Origin: Helichrysum umbraculigerum
Taxonomy: Eukaryota > Streptophyta > Magnoliopsida > Asterales > Asteraceae
Direction of reading: 5' to 3'
Length of the DNA: 64,000 nucleotides
Assembly (NCBI GenBank): GCA_949592205.1
Contig: CATIUR010000003.1
Location: 151,899,259 to 151,963,258 of the forward strand
Shown here in pieces: positions 29,107 through 41,573 of this stretch. A program made the translations under genes and the position numbers. Every line of letters begins with the position of its first letter. The stretch's first letter is position 1. The notes beneath the pieces were generated by a model, which worked only from the letters and a program-made list of their open reading frames with translations, made no database searches and was not told where the DNA came from.

Positions 29107-32100
29107 TCAAGTTTCTTCATCTTTCTTTTCATCTTTCTGAGATTGATTCTGTTTTCTTCTTCTCTCCTCCTCCTTCATTCTCTCCAACTCCATTCTTTTA
29201 TGGAACTGATTAAGCACCATATATAAAGCATTAAAAGCTCCTTCTGATATTACTGTAGTTTTCAATTGAGATGCAAGCACATTTCTCAGAGTCTGAGTTC
29301 CCAGAACATATATTCTTTCATCAAGCATGTAAATTGACATTCCACTTCTGAATAGAATCATATGAACTCCAGTTCTAACAAAATGTCTCCAAGTATTTAC
29401 AGCATCAATACAATGTAGGAACAAATTGATGAATGGCTCAGGCTCAAACAGCATATTCAGACATCTTCCCAATTCTCTTTCCATAATCACCAATGAAGCC
29501 TGTCTATCTCCTTGACTGTTTAGTTCAAACAGATCCAGAATGTCCAATCTATTCACATTCTTAAGCACATCAGCAACAGATGACAAGTAGTGCTTATCAC
29601 CATTCTCTCTAACAATCTTGATCTGTTCTTTATCACCATCAGCACCCTTTGATTTAATTCCTTCCCATTCAACTATTCTTGAAGATCTATCATGAATGAT
29701 GTGAATATTTTCTTTATAATCCTTCACCTCTTTGACATATTTCTTCAATTCTTCTGCATCTCTCTCCAAATCAGAAACTACATTATCAGAAGCAAGTACT
29801 CCATTCCATCTGTTCTGCATATTTTGATCAGAAAGCCTTTTGACTTCTCCTTCCTTGGCTTCTATTTCCTCTTGCTCTTTCTTTTCAATCCTTTCTTGCT
29901 CTTCTCTTCTCACTTGCTCTGCAATCTTCTTTCTATCTTCAGCCAACTTTTGCTTAATGAATTTGTCTTTCTGAATCGTTTTCTCAAAATCTTCCTTTTC
30001 TTCATTTTGATATTTTCCATAAGCTCTTTCCAGTTTCTCTATATCCCAACCTTCAAGCACACTTCTTGGTGCATACCTATCACCAAGAATTTTGATTAAA
30101 TCCTTTTTCCTTTGAGCAGCAGTTGGTGGTTTGTTCCTTTTCTTTTCAAGCTCAGCTTGTCTTTTCAACTTTGCCTTTTCTTCATTAGCTTGTTTAAACT
30201 TTGCAAACCCTGGATTCAAACCATCTTTATCATCCTTTCTGTTGATCATATCATGTATCTGTTGAGCAGTCAAACCTTGACCTCTTGCTGCCATATCATT
30301 CAACATCTGTGCAGCTCTTTGTGATAAGGTCACCACACTTGAATCTTCTAATATTACATCAACATCAGGACCTTCCTTTTTCTTAGACTCAACTGCCATT
30401 CTCAACATTCTTTCATCATGCTCCTCTTGAGCTCTTCTAGCCTCATCCAAATTAATTGGAGGCTCTACAACCTTCTTAATCTTCTTCTCTTCTTTCAATT
30501 TTCCCTTACCTTTGTCTTTTGAATCAATCTTTGGAAGATCAGACTTAGGTTTGGGTGTTTGTGTAGGCTCTCTGATGATAACAGGCACTTCTAGAGCCCT
30601 GACAGTGGTCATTGTTGTAGCAGTGGTGTAAACTGGAGCAACAGTAGGTGTACCAACAGTTGTTGAAATATTTGAAGTGCTAACAGAGGTTGATACAACA
30701 GTGGTTGGATTTGTGCTAACAGGGGTAGGTGTTGTAGTAACAGGGGTTGTGATAACAGAGGTTGAAATTGTAGTAGCAGGGGTTGCTGTTGAAGTACCAA
30801 CAGTGGTAGATACACCAACAGGGGTAGATATCAAACTACTAGCAGAGGTAGAAATACTACTAGCAGTGGTAAAAGATTGAGTTTCAGCAGGGGTTTGTAC
30901 CTTAGCAGAGGTAGATTTTCTCTTTGGAATTGATTTCTTTCTGTTGTAAATCTTCACTCTATCTTCCTCTTTAGCTTCAGGTTTTGACTCTATCAACTCC
31001 CCCTTACCCTCTACATCATCAGATTCCATCTTCTGACTTTCAACAGATCTATCATCACTATACACCAACCTATCACTAAAACTTATTCTTTTGCACATAT
31101 CTAGATTAGCTCCCATAATATCCCAAATATACAGATTAGCCACAGCCTTAAAAGGTAAATCTTTATTTAAAGGAAAAACATTTAAAGCTGGACCACTCTG
31201 TGTACTATCATCTGCAACACTATCACCTGTTTGAACATTTTCTCCCACATACACCACCATTCTCCTATCATTCTCAGCATTCACCATCTGTTCATCTATA
31301 TCTTCATTAACCACATAATCTGAGACATTTAATTCATCCATGTCTTCATTCATCTCTACATCAGCAGGTATATCCATAAAACTGAAATCATCTGCACCTC
31401 CAGTATCACCATCATTGTTATCATCTTGACCATCATGATCATTCTTATCTTCAGGCATATCATTCTGCTCAAGATCATCATCTTTATTCTCCCCCTTGCC
31501 TGAAGATTCCTTAGCAGGCAACAAAACTTTATCAACTGCATCTTCAACAATTGACAACCTGGTTTGTAGATCAAAAATTTCATCCCTCTGTTTCTTTATC
31601 AACTCACCCTGAGCAATCAACAGAACCTGTTGCTCTCTTCTCAAAGCTCTTTCCTTCTCAAACTTATTCCAAATCAAATTGACATCATGTACCAAATCAG
31701 CAATAGTCAATTCCCTAGTTTTATTACTAGCCTCATCAACATTGGAGTGTGACCTCCTAGATGAATCATTGACTACATCTGCCACTGCAGATGTCCCTTG
31801 GTTATTGGTACTGGGACCTACATTTGAATCATCACCCATAGGTTCATCAAATATAGTTGCCTCTGGTTGGGTCTGATTGATGTTACCACTATCCTGCCCT
31901 GCCAGTGGGCTAGAAACAGTAGTGGCAGCCCGTCCAGAATGAACATTTTCATCAAGTATGTTCACCTGTTGTGGTGGAATATTTGACTGAGACTGTGAAG
32001 AAACAGGAATCTCCACAGCCTGTTTAGCCTTCTTGGATTTCTTGGCTTTACTTTGGGTAGGCTTTTGGTTCCCTTGTTTTCTTTTGGTGCCACCTCCTGA

Positions 32101-32627
32101 TGTGTGTTCAGAACCAACTTGTGTTGTTGGCCTGTCATCATTTGGTCCAAGTGATGTTGGTAATACACCACCAGTGGCAGAAGGAGCAACTGACATTGTA
32201 GAAAATAATGCAGTTTCCTTCTTGGAAAAAGCATTTTGATACTGATTCATGGCTTTAATAGTTCTCAAGGATAGAGTAGAACTAACAATCACACTATCCT
32301 CTGCTGGCAAATTTGGCAATTGAGTATTCAATAAAAGTTGAACAAATCTAGGATACATAATGAATGTATCACCCTTCACATTCCTAATCATGTTATCTAA
32401 GATAAACCTAGACATATTAAATTTGATACCCTGTGCCAAGCAGATAATAGGATATGCAATACTAGAACTAAATTCATTAAAACTAGTTCTCTTTTGAGAC
32501 AAACATACCAGAAAAGTATGAATGTAGAACTTCCATTGAGGACAAAACCATGACTTCAAGAACGTATATTCTGATCTTGCTTTTCCTGAACCTTCATACC
32601 CCATATCCAATATGCCTTTAAACAAAT
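29107..32627 (-). pseudogene. COP2 ORF3, main part
   Basis: Continuous open frame ending at 29107. With its N-terminus (33469-33127) it would exceed 1280 residues. The N-terminal globular domain is homologous to COP1 ORF3 (QWKF, FIMYPRF at equivalent spacing). Next come acidic low-complexity stretches, a Thr/Ser/Val/Pro-rich region (about 30600-30930) built from the AACAGNGGT motif, and a long charged Lys/Glu coiled-coil segment (about 29800-30240). The C-terminal domain is helical and ends in a Lys/Glu-rich tail. I see no signal peptide or transmembrane segment. Unlike COP1 it has no introns. A 499-bp LTR-derived scar separates it from its start, so I call it broken. Its function is unknown. 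Confidence 0.8.
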
Positions 32628-33110
32628 TTGAATATAACAGAATATCTAACCAAAAGCTTCAATATTATTAATAATACGAACACACAATTTGTGTTAGGGT
32701 TTACAACCTTGAAGCTAATAACTAGAATGAATCGTATCTATCTAGGTTACAGGATCTCTATTTATAACATATAGAGTCCTTTACAGAATCAAACTATTAT
32801 AGAATCATATCTATTCCATAATTCTCTCTAACAGACTATATCTAACCAACAGTGGTTATCTATATTACTAACAGGGGCAGTACTCGTATATTACTAACAG
32901 CGGTTGAGTACTTGATACTAAATACAGATTACACATTAACAGTGGCACTGTTAGACTAAAACTATTTGACAGCGGCAACTACTAACTAGCAGTGGCAATC
33001 TACTAACAGCGGTAAACTTCTAACAGCGGCAGTATACTTGTACTCTGAGCAGATTCGACAGTGGCTCAGGTCTCAACAATAATAAAGATGATGATCTTGA
33101 GCAGAATGAT
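32621..33110 (-). repeat. LTR-derived scar inside COP2 ORF3
   Basis: 32621-33078 copies the COP2 LTR (28614-29071) up to its terminal CA. About 33080-33116 is a 36-nt inverted copy of ORF3 near 31460-31496. The 16-nt ATGCCTTTAAACAAAT stands on both sides (32612-32627 and 33111-33126). Deleting one repeat plus the insert restores the frame. Confidence 0.85.
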
Positions 33111-33126
33111 ATGCCTTTAAACAAAT

Positions 33127-33469
33127 CTTCTCTCGATAATTCCAGAATTCCACCTTCATCATCAAACTGCAGAAGCTCTCTCAGAACAATCTCAGTTACC
33201 ATCACCTTCTTTCCTTTAACAGTGGAATGAATGTGAGTAATGCCATTAACATTCTCTTCCTTTGCATTCTGCCAGAATTCTTGAATATGCGATCGAATTA
33301 AACGTGGAGCGGCAGTATGGGCATGAGTAACTGGACAATTACTCAAGAAATCAATGATAGGGTGAAAATACTCATCGGCAAGTTCTTTATTCAAGAAAGC
33401 CCTCATGTTGTGTTCAGAATGAACACTTAGCGTAGAATGATCAGAATCAGATGAAGATGACGATGCCAT
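33127..33469 (-). pseudogene. COP2 ORF3, N-terminal part
   Basis: Starts at ATG 33469 with a Ser/Asp-rich leader (MASSSSSDSDHSTLSVHSEH) and continues into the ORF3 globular domain (HIQEFWQNAKEE). After the codons for LFKG the natural frame is interrupted by the LTR scar; the open frame then runs on to 33020 in unrelated LTR sequence. The main part resumes at 32627. Confidence 0.8.
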
Positions 33470-34112
33470 TGAAGAAATTGATGATCGAACGAAGAGCGAT
33501 TGACAATAAACAAAATAAAACGAGAGCGATTATTGAAGGGTTTTGAAAATTTTGAAAGCGTAATTGAAAAAGTGAAGTATTTGAGTATTTATATGATGAC
33601 AGTGCCAAGCCCTAAAAATAGAACTAACAGTGGCACTGCTGGTTATACCAAGCAGGGGCACAACTTACAAATAAGCCCAACAGGGGTACCTCACTTGGTC
33701 AATTACAGTCAACCCTTTGTAACCATCTAACAAAGCTAACAGCGGCTGATAGTCTAGCAGGGGCATCCGACCAAGGAAACTCCAACTTAGAACTAACAGG
33801 GGCATAAACTTAGCTTTATTAGAAAACGATTTTTTTTAACCAAAATAAGAAGCAACAAATAAAACATTAAATTCCAGCTCAAGTGATGTCTCTTGACAGT
33901 GGCTGAGTCCTGCAATATTAAACTAAGAAAAACAAACAGCAGGGGTTAATCTACACAAATATACAGCAGGGGTTGAAAATACATTGACAGTGGCATAAGT
34001 AAACTAACAGTGGCACCAGCTGTTATCATGATGAAGCTAACAGTGGCAACACTTGACCCTGTCACATACAATATACTTCACCCCTGTTAGTATCAAATCC
34101 AGACCAAAACAC
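33470..34112 (-). promoter_or_regulatory. COP2 ORF3 leader with AACAGNGGC cluster
   Basis: 643 bp between pol stop and ORF3 start, non-coding. About 13 AACAGTGGC/AACAGGGGC/AACAGCGGC motifs lie between 33598 and 34090, the same motif as in the LTR upstream of TATA. An internal promoter or regulatory region for a separate ORF3 transcript is a reasonable guess. Confidence 0.6.
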
Positions 34113-37100
34113 TTAAGTGAGATTGATCATACCAATATTAGTTATCAAAAATGTAAATCTTCCTACATCAAATGCTTTTGTAAAAAGATCTGCAAGTTGA
34201 TTATCAGTATGAATTTTAAAAATATGAATCAATCTTTTATCATAACAATCTCGTATAAAATGATATCTGATTTCAATGTGTTTGGTTTTTGAATGCTTAA
34301 CTGGATTCTGAATGATACTAATAGTAGAAGTATTATCAATATAAATAGGAGTGTTCATGAAAGTCAAACCATAATCCAGCATTTGATTCTGAATCCAAAG
34401 AACCTGTGCACAGCAACTTGATGCTGCAACATATTCTGCTTCTGCTGTAGAAGTGGAAACCGTGGTCTGCTTCTTGCATTGCCATGACACTAATCTATTT
34501 CCAAGAAATTGACATCCTCCACTTGTTGATTTTCTATCCATGTTCTCACCACCATAGTCACTATCTGTGAAAGCCTTAAGCTCAAAATCTGATCCTTTAG
34601 CATACCAAAGTCCCAAATCTGGTTGATCTTTCAAGTATCTAAAGATCCTTTTCACAGCATACATGTGTGACTGCTTCGGATTGGTTTGATACCTAGCACA
34701 AAGACACACTGCAAACATAACATCAGGCCTAGATGAAGTTAAATACATCAAAGAACCAATCATTGACCTGTACAAGTGCACATCTACTTCCTCTCCATCA
34801 GGATCAGAATTAAGATGTTTATGTGCCTCCATAGAAGTGCTAGCTATCTTTACATCTTTATAACCAAACTTATTCAAAATATCCTGCACATACTTTCCTT
34901 GGTTAATAAAGATTCCATCTGACTTCTGTTTAACCTGCAATCCTAAAAAGAAAGTGAGTTCACCCATTGAACTCATCTTGAATTTCTTATGCATTAAACC
35001 CTCAAACTCTTTGCACAATGAATCCCTAGTTGAACCAAAAATAATATCATCAACATAAACCTGTACCAACAATATATCTCTCTGAACCCTCTTGGTAAAC
35101 AAAGTTTTGTCAATAGTACCTCTCTTGAATCCATTCTTGAGAAGATACTCAGATAGAGTATCATACCAAGCTCTTGGTGCTTGATGTAACCATACAAAGC
35201 TTTCTTCAATCTGCACACTCTATCTGGATATGTTGGATCTTCAAACCCTGGAGGTTGGCATACATACACCTCATCATCAATTAGACCATGAAGAAAAGCA
35301 CTCTTCACATCCATTTGATAAACTTTGAAATCCTGATAAGATGCGTAAGCTAAAAATAACCTAATAGCTTCTATTCTAGCAACAGGAGCAAAGACATCAT
35401 CATAATCAATGCCTTCTTCCTGTGTGTACCCCTGTGCTACCAACCTTGCTTTATTCTTTATCACTATACCTCTTTCATCTCTCTTGTTCTTGAAGATCCA
35501 CCTTGTGCCTATAGCTTTCTTTCCTTTTGGTAAATCAACCAAATCCCATACATCTTGCAGTTTGAACTGCAACAGTTCTTCTTGCATTGACTCTATCCAA
35601 CTTGGATCTTTGAGAGCTTCCACTGCCTTCTTTGGTTCCATCTGAGAAAGAAAACAAACATATAATGAAGTATGTAAATCTTCTTCTCTTACCTTTGACT
35701 GCTGTCTGGTCAGAACAGATGAATCAATATCACCAATAATCAAATCCAAAGAATGATCTTTGTGAACCAGATACTTAGATGTGGATGTGTCAAGCAGTTC
35801 TCTTTCCAAATTAGGACCCAAAAGATTATCCATCTCTGATTCTGAATAAGAATCTCTTTCTTCTCTTTCTTTTGAAGGCTTTGGAGTTGCTTTAGAATCT
35901 GACAAAGAAGTCCTTTCCAAAACTTGAAATGGAGGACTTTGTTCAAAATGCTTTGGAGATTCATACTCTCCTTCTGAATCATGCTCTGAAACTGTATGAG
36001 AACCCTTGGAAGTAAATGGTTGATGATCTGTTGGAATTGAACCATCTTCATCCTTGTTTGAACCATTTTTGCCAGTTGACCCACTTGAATCATCTGAAGG
36101 ATCATCTTGCTCTGATTGGAATGCTGCTGGTGGATCTGGAGACCAAATAGGAAACAATACATACTGCAAGTTATCCTTTTTAGTCTGACTTGAGATTGAA
36201 AGTCCATCATTACCTGCATCATTACCTGCATCTGTACCTGCACTAGTAGACAAATCTGGATATCTAAAAGCATGGGTTAGTGCATCAATATCAAACAATA
36301 CTTCTGGACCTTTTCCTTCTACATTTGATGTATTTTCATTAAAGGTCACATCCATGGTCTCATCTATGATCCTAGTCCTTTTATTAAATACTCTATAAGC
36401 CTTGCTTTGAATAGAGTATCCAACAAATACAGCCTCATCTACCTTACTCTGAAACTTACCAAGGTGATCCCTAGTATTTAAGACAGTACAAGGACATCCA
36501 AATGGTTTTAAAAAGCTAACCAAAGGTTTTCTCTTAAAGAATAACTCATAGGGTGTCTTGTTATGAGGTTTAATGATCAAAATCCTATTCAAAACATAAC
36601 AAGCAGTGCTGACTGCCTCTGCCCAAAAGGACATTGGAAGTTTAGCATCTGCTAGCATGCTTCTAGCAGCCTCAATTAGTGTCCTATTCCTCCTTTCAGC
36701 TACTCCATTTTGTTGTGGAGTCCTAGGTGCACTAAACTGTCTTTCTATACCTTTATCCTCACAGAACTTATTCATCTCATGATTCTTAAATTCTGTCCCA
36801 TTATCACATCTGATGATCTTAACCTTTTGATTAGTTGAATTCTCAATCCTAGTTATGAATGATCTAAGTATTTCACCTGTCTCATCCTTGGTCCTAAGAA
36901 AGAATACCCAACTCATTCTAGAATAATCATCAGTTATCACCAAACAGTAAGATTTCTTCCCTTGACTAGCTACATTGGTAGGGCCAAATAAGTCCATATG
37001 TAACAGGTGTAAGGGAGTGGTATTAGAATTCACAAGCTTGGTCTTATAAGAGGTCTTGTGTTGCTTGCCTTTGAGACATGCTACACAGTGGTCACTACAT

Positions 37101-37627
37101 TCAAATAACTTTTCAGGTAAGCCTCTCACTAGCTTATTCCTAACAAGTTTATTCATGGTCTTGTAATTCAAGTGACACATCCTCCTATGCCATAGTTCAG
37201 ATTCAGAAACAGTAGCTTTAGAAATAAGACAGTTAACATTTTGAGATTCCATCTTGTTTAAATCACTACAGTATACATTATCCTTTCTTGGAACTCTCAT
37301 TAAGATTTTATCTTCAGGTATTTTGAGTTTTTCAGAAAGTATAAGGCATTCTGTGTCAGTGAAATAAACAGGATTTTGCTTATCTGTGATTTGACTCACA
37401 CTAAGCAAATTATATCTCAATTACTCAACATAATACACATCATTGAAAGTGAGTTTACTGCTTTTTACCTTACCTTTTCCAGTGATCTTACCTCCTTTAG
37501 GGTTGCTGCCAAATGCTACATCTCCTCCATTAAATGCTTTGAAGTTCTGCAGCTTTTCCCTATCTCCAGTCATGTGCCTTGAGCAGCCAGAATCAATGTG
37601 CCATAAGCTCTTTGGCTTGCCCTGCAC
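34113..37627 (-). pseudogene. pol: COP2 Pol polyprotein, broken
   Basis: Ty1-copia Pol in three open pieces: 37627-37421 with protease (WHIDSGCSRHMTG), 37420-34994 with GAG-pre-integrase, integrase (LLHMDLFGP, IRCDNGTEFKN, PQQNGVAERRNRTLIE) and the first half of RT, and 35216-34113 with YVDD (LVQVYVDDIIFGS) and RNase H. The first break is an in-frame TAA (37423-37421) between the conserved protease tail and LRYNLLSVSQ. The second is a one-base loss near 35187-35193, just before the HQAPRAWYDTLS block. Catalytic residues otherwise look intact. Gag ends in the same frame with a single TAA 19 nt upstream; TATGTGCAG|GG precedes the protease. Confidence 0.9.
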
Positions 37628-37645
37628 ATATAAAAAGAGAACATA

Positions 37646-40315
37646 TTAGTTTCTCTTGGGAACCCAAACCAATTTGGCTTTGGGTTTCCCATGAGCATTT
37701 TTGATATCAACCCTCTTAAAGGTGATTGATCTCAATGCTCCATTGATTTTGGATACATTTGATGTAGATGCATTCTTATGTTTCCAAAAACAATCTGTTT
37801 TAGACCTGACATGGGTTAATGGTCTGACAGTGGTTACCTTCAAATTCGTATTTATTACCCTAGCAGTGGTAGCTTTACTTGGTATAAACATTCTTTTGGA
37901 ATGTTTAATACCAACAGAGGTACCATGCCTGACAGTGGTCAAACCCTCCCCTGTTATTGTCTTGCCTCTGTTAGCCTTTGACAGTGGCACTGCTGCAGCA
38001 TTAACAGGGGCTGCAGCTTTGCCTCTGTTTGGCTTATTTCTCAACATTTGTCCTGTACCACTGTTCCTATAATTTTTAGGATTGTAGTAACAGTCCTGTT
38101 GAAGATGATTATACCTACCACAAATAAAACATGATTTTCTTTTCACACATTCAAACCCATTACCCAGCCTTTGTGAAACCAATTGGTTCCAATTTCTCTG
38201 ATTACCCCTGGGAATGGATTTATTTACATTATTTGCAGTATTTAAATCAGACCTGTTTGATTTACATGCACAATTTTCACACTCAGATTTATCTTTTGAC
38301 TTATCTTTTGATACAGGATTGACTCTTTTATGCACATAACCTAGACCAGATCTAGATTTATTTGATTTTCTCACTTGATCTATCTGTGCCTTTGCTTTCT
38401 CAATAAACATCTTTTTACCCTCTTCTAGTTTAGTACTATTTAGTTCAGAAACTAGACCAGTAATAGGCTTAACACAATCATCCACAGAATTACCACTAGA
38501 TGAGCTATCACTATCACTCTCATCTTCCTCAGTCCAATCAGATACTTCCACTTTATCAAAATTCACATTATCAGCACAATTAACTAGTGGATCTACCTTT
38601 TTAACCTCCTCAGACACATCTACCTTAAGTTTTTCTAAGTCAAACTCAATTTTAGATGGGAAGTAAGTATGATTATAAGGTGGGGGTACAGCATTAAGGT
38701 TGTAACCTAATCCAGTTTTTAATTTATCATGAATTTGAGACTTGATTAAGTTTTGAACACCTTTTGAAGCATTTTCCAATTCATCAACTTTCAACTTTAT
38801 TGACTCTTTATCAGAAATTGCCTCAGCCAACTTTGCACTTAGCATATCAACTTTTGTTTGTAAAGCTTTCTTTTCCCAATTCAGATATTTAATATCTAAG
38901 TGAAATTGTGATTCATTCTTTTCAAAAGCTTTTATCTGTCTTTCTAAGTTTTCAATAGCTAAAGTTGAATGTTGACTCTTTTCTACACAAGCTTTTAACT
39001 CATTACACACAACCATATTATGATCCCTATAAAATTTAACCATTTTCTTGCAAGCAGGAGAACATAATTTAAATTGTACCTCATATGGAATGTCTGAAGG
39101 CTCTGGTTCTTCTGTGATAGCCATTAAAGCTTGATTCTTGACTACAAGCTCTTCCTGGTCACTCCAGTCAAATCCTCCCATCCCATCTTGTGCAACCAAT
39201 GAATCTGAAGTGGTGTTCTGAACAGGTACCAATCTTCTTTGTGGAGCAGAACTGTTTCTTACAATACCATTCTGAGATCCTCCAGCCTGTGTGCTCTTGC
39301 ATTCTCTAGCAAAGTGTCCCATCTTGTGACAGTTGAAACACTCCACCTTGCTCTTGTCAAATCCAGCTACACCATCTCTCTTGTAAGTAAAGTTTCTGTT
39401 CCCAGATCTCTGCATAAACCTTTTTGCCCTTATAGTGATCATAGCCATCTGCCATCTCAAATCCATCTCTTCAAGATCCTCTTCATTAACCTGTTCCAAA
39501 TCCTCTGTTGTTAATGATGAATTCACATGACTTGCAAAGAAAGCTTCCAAGACATTATCATTAGCACCAGATGTGCTACAGCTACCAGATTCACCAACAG
39601 ATACAAAAGCAGCATTGTTAGAGCTACCATTGGACTGTTTCAGAGCCATCACCTCAGGCTCAAAGTTCCTCAGATCATTGTATAGATCTTCAATCTCCTT
39701 TTCTTCAAGATCTGCACTTTGTCTAAGTCCCATAGTGTACATATTCCAATCTGTGCCTAATGATCTTAGAAACTTCCTATTCAAATCATCCTTATCAATC
39801 TTAACATTGTGATTTTCAAGATCACCCAGAAGTTTTTGAAATCTATCAAAAGTCTGAGTCAAAGTTTCAGACTTTACACCTGCAAAGTTTTCAAATTGTT
39901 GTTTAAGAAGAGATCTCTTATTCTTCTTGGTGTTGTCATTACCACCAAATCTCTTAACAATTGCTTCCATGAGAACCTGAGCATCTTCACAGTTCTCAAA
40001 TTTTCTTTGATACTCATTAGGAATAGACAAAAGTAGAGTACTTAATGCCTTCCACTCTGTTGCTCTTTCTTTCCTCTCTGCATCAGTCTTTGGTGGTGGT
40101 CTTTCTTCCTTTTTACCATCGGCATCCTTAGTATAGACTGGTCCATTAGTAACCACCTCCCACATCATATAATCTGTCAGCAACATGTATTGCCTAATCC
40201 TAGTCTGCCATAGCTCGAACTCATCGGGTTTGAGCATGGGGATCTTTGTAGCTTGAATACCTTCCATCGTTTCAGTAGACATGTTGTTATTTATTGAAAA
40301 AGCTGCAAAATTCAA
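37646..40315 (-). CDS. gag: COP2 Gag polyprotein
   Basis: 889 residues, intact. The first 230 residues are the Copia-type Gag domain (DEFELWQTRIRQYML, LKQQFENFAG, FDRFQKLLGDLE). Zinc knuckle 1 is CFNCHKMGHFAREC (near residue 335) and zinc knuckle 2 CFICGRYNHLQQDC; both are complete. A coiled-coil segment lies between. The C-terminal Thr/Val/Lys-rich part (37800-38060) is encoded by sequence rich in the family motif ACAGTGG/ACAGGGG. The M at position 10 or 12 could be the real start. Confidence 0.92.
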   Translation of the reverse strand: MNFAAFSINNNMSTETMEGIQATKIPMLKPDEFELWQTRIRQYMLLTDYMMWEVVTNGPVYTKDADGKKEERPPPKTDAERKERATEWKALSTLLLSIPNEYQRKFENCEDAQVLMEAIVKRFGGNDNTKKNKRSLLKQQFENFAGVKSETLTQTFDRFQKLLGDLENHNVKIDKDDLNRKFLRSLGTDWNMYTMGLRQSADLEEKEIEDLYNDLRNFEPEVMALKQSNGSSNNAAFVSVGESGSCSTSGANDNVLEAFFASHVNSSLTTEDLEQVNEEDLEEMDLRWQMAMITIRAKRFMQRSGNRNFTYKRDGVAGFDKSKVECFNCHKMGHFARECKSTQAGGSQNGIVRNSSAPQRRLVPVQNTTSDSLVAQDGMGGFDWSDQEELVVKNQALMAITEEPEPSDIPYEVQFKLCSPACKKMVKFYRDHNMVVCNELKACVEKSQHSTLAIENLERQIKAFEKNESQFHLDIKYLNWEKKALQTKVDMLSAKLAEAISDKESIKLKVDELENASKGVQNLIKSQIHDKLKTGLGYNLNAVPPPYNHTYFPSKIEFDLEKLKVDVSEEVKKVDPLVNCADNVNFDKVEVSDWTEEDESDSDSSSSGNSVDDCVKPITGLVSELNSTKLEEGKKMFIEKAKAQIDQVRKSNKSRSGLGYVHKRVNPVSKDKSKDKSECENCACKSNRSDLNTANNVNKSIPRGNQRNWNQLVSQRLGNGFECVKRKSCFICGRYNHLQQDCYYNPKNYRNSGTGQMLRNKPNRGKAAAPVNAAAVPLSKANRGKTITGEGLTTVRHGTSVGIKHSKRMFIPSKATTARVINTNLKVTTVRPLTHVRSKTDCFWKHKNASTSNVSKINGALRSITFKRVDIKNAHGKPKAKLVWVPKRN

Positions 40316-40345
40316 TAACCTTCTTCAAGATCAAAGTAATATCTA

Positions 40346-40357
40346 GCTCTGATACCA
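40346..40357 (-). other. COP2 primer binding site (tRNA-iMet)
   Basis: Minus strand TGGTATCAGAGC, two bases inside the 5' LTR. Confidence 0.9.
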
Positions 40358-40359
40358 CT

Positions 40360-40705
40360 TGATGATCCCAGCTAGAGATCTTAGTATGTATTACTTTGAT
40401 TGATTATTAATAAGCTTGCGGAATAGTTTATTAATAACTTGAAGAACAAATTTGAATATAACAGAATATCTAACCAAAAGCTTCAATATTATTAATAATA
40501 CGAACACACAATTTGTGTTAGGGTTTACAACCTTGAAGCTCATAACTAGAATGAATCGTATCTATCTAGGTTACAGGATCTCTATTTATAACATATAGAG
40601 TCCTTTACAGAATCAAACTATTATGGAATCATATCTATTCCATAATTCTCTCTAACAGACTATATCTAACCAACAGTGGTTATCTATATTACTAACAGGG
40701 GCAGT
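40360..40705 (-). repeat. COP2 5' LTR, part 1
   Basis: R/U5 side and TATA region of the 5' LTR, cut by GAG2 after GCAGT. It continues at 50801. Confidence 0.9.
40701..40705. repeat. GAG2 target-site duplication (left)
   Basis: GCAGT, matching 50796-50800. Confidence 0.88.
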
Positions 40706-40995
40706 TGTAACACCCCCAAAATTTTACAGTTGCGGAAGCGATGTTTTGGGTGTTACTAATCAATAATCACAAGCACAAAGGATACAGTGAACGACTCTAA
40801 ATGAGAAGTTCGAAAAGTTATTACATTAGTACATAAGTAGTTTCAAAATACAAGCTCGAGTTCAGAGATTTCCTAGAGATTCTAATACATAACAACTAGT
40901 ACAAAAGTAATGTAGTAAAATCTCCAAGCTTGTAATGCATGCGACTCGAGCTAATTAAGCTTATCCTGCTGGGCATCCCTACTGATGCTGTGTAC

Positions 40996-41573
40996 CTGAG
41001 AAGCATTACTAAAACGGTCAACCAAAAAGGTTGGTGAATCTCACAGGTTTATAAGTAAGTAAGCAGTTTGAACACACAAGTAGTATTTGTAAATCATAGC
41101 CAGCCAATAATTAATGATCACAGGATATGCTCATCATTAACTTAAGTTTTAATAAGTGGGTGGTTGCAGTTTATGCAAACCGTTTGATACAATCGCCATG
41201 AGCCACCATAGTTGAAGCTTAACGTATAGTAAATATCGGTACCCCCCTCATGAATGTAATCCAAAACATTCATACGGAACGAGCAAGAAACGCCCGTTTC
41301 TACAGGAACGGTTCGTGGTAGTGCGTGCTACCCCGGGCGGGGATTGTCAGTCCCATATGGATCCATATACTAAAACTCGCGCTTATCACATAACTAACAA
41401 CTATGATTCAGGAGGATTTCATTGGATTAGTCGTAAACTCATGCAATTGGCGTATCGTTAATCTCGTTTAGTAAGTAAATCATGGCAGCAAGTAAGTTTT
41501 GTGTGTTCATGTAAAACAGTAATGCATCTCACCCCTGAGTATAAAACAGTAAAGTAGGGGCTGTAAGACTCAC
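40996..41573 (-). other. Putative leader intron in GAG2 3' LTR
   Basis: Donor GACTCAG|GTGAGT and acceptor GCTTCTCAG|GTACAC in minus sense, matching the GAG1 pair in sequence and order. Confidence 0.5.

Noticed and set aside
32612..33126. 16-bp direct repeats as a target-site duplication of a separate element
   Set aside because: Copia elements make 5-bp duplications, and the insert has only one true LTR end and an inverted internal piece; a recombination or autointegration scar fits better.
29107..33469. COP2 ORF3 as an envelope protein
   Set aside because: No signal peptide, transmembrane segment or Cys-rich ectodomain is visible; mostly charged and coiled-coil sequence.
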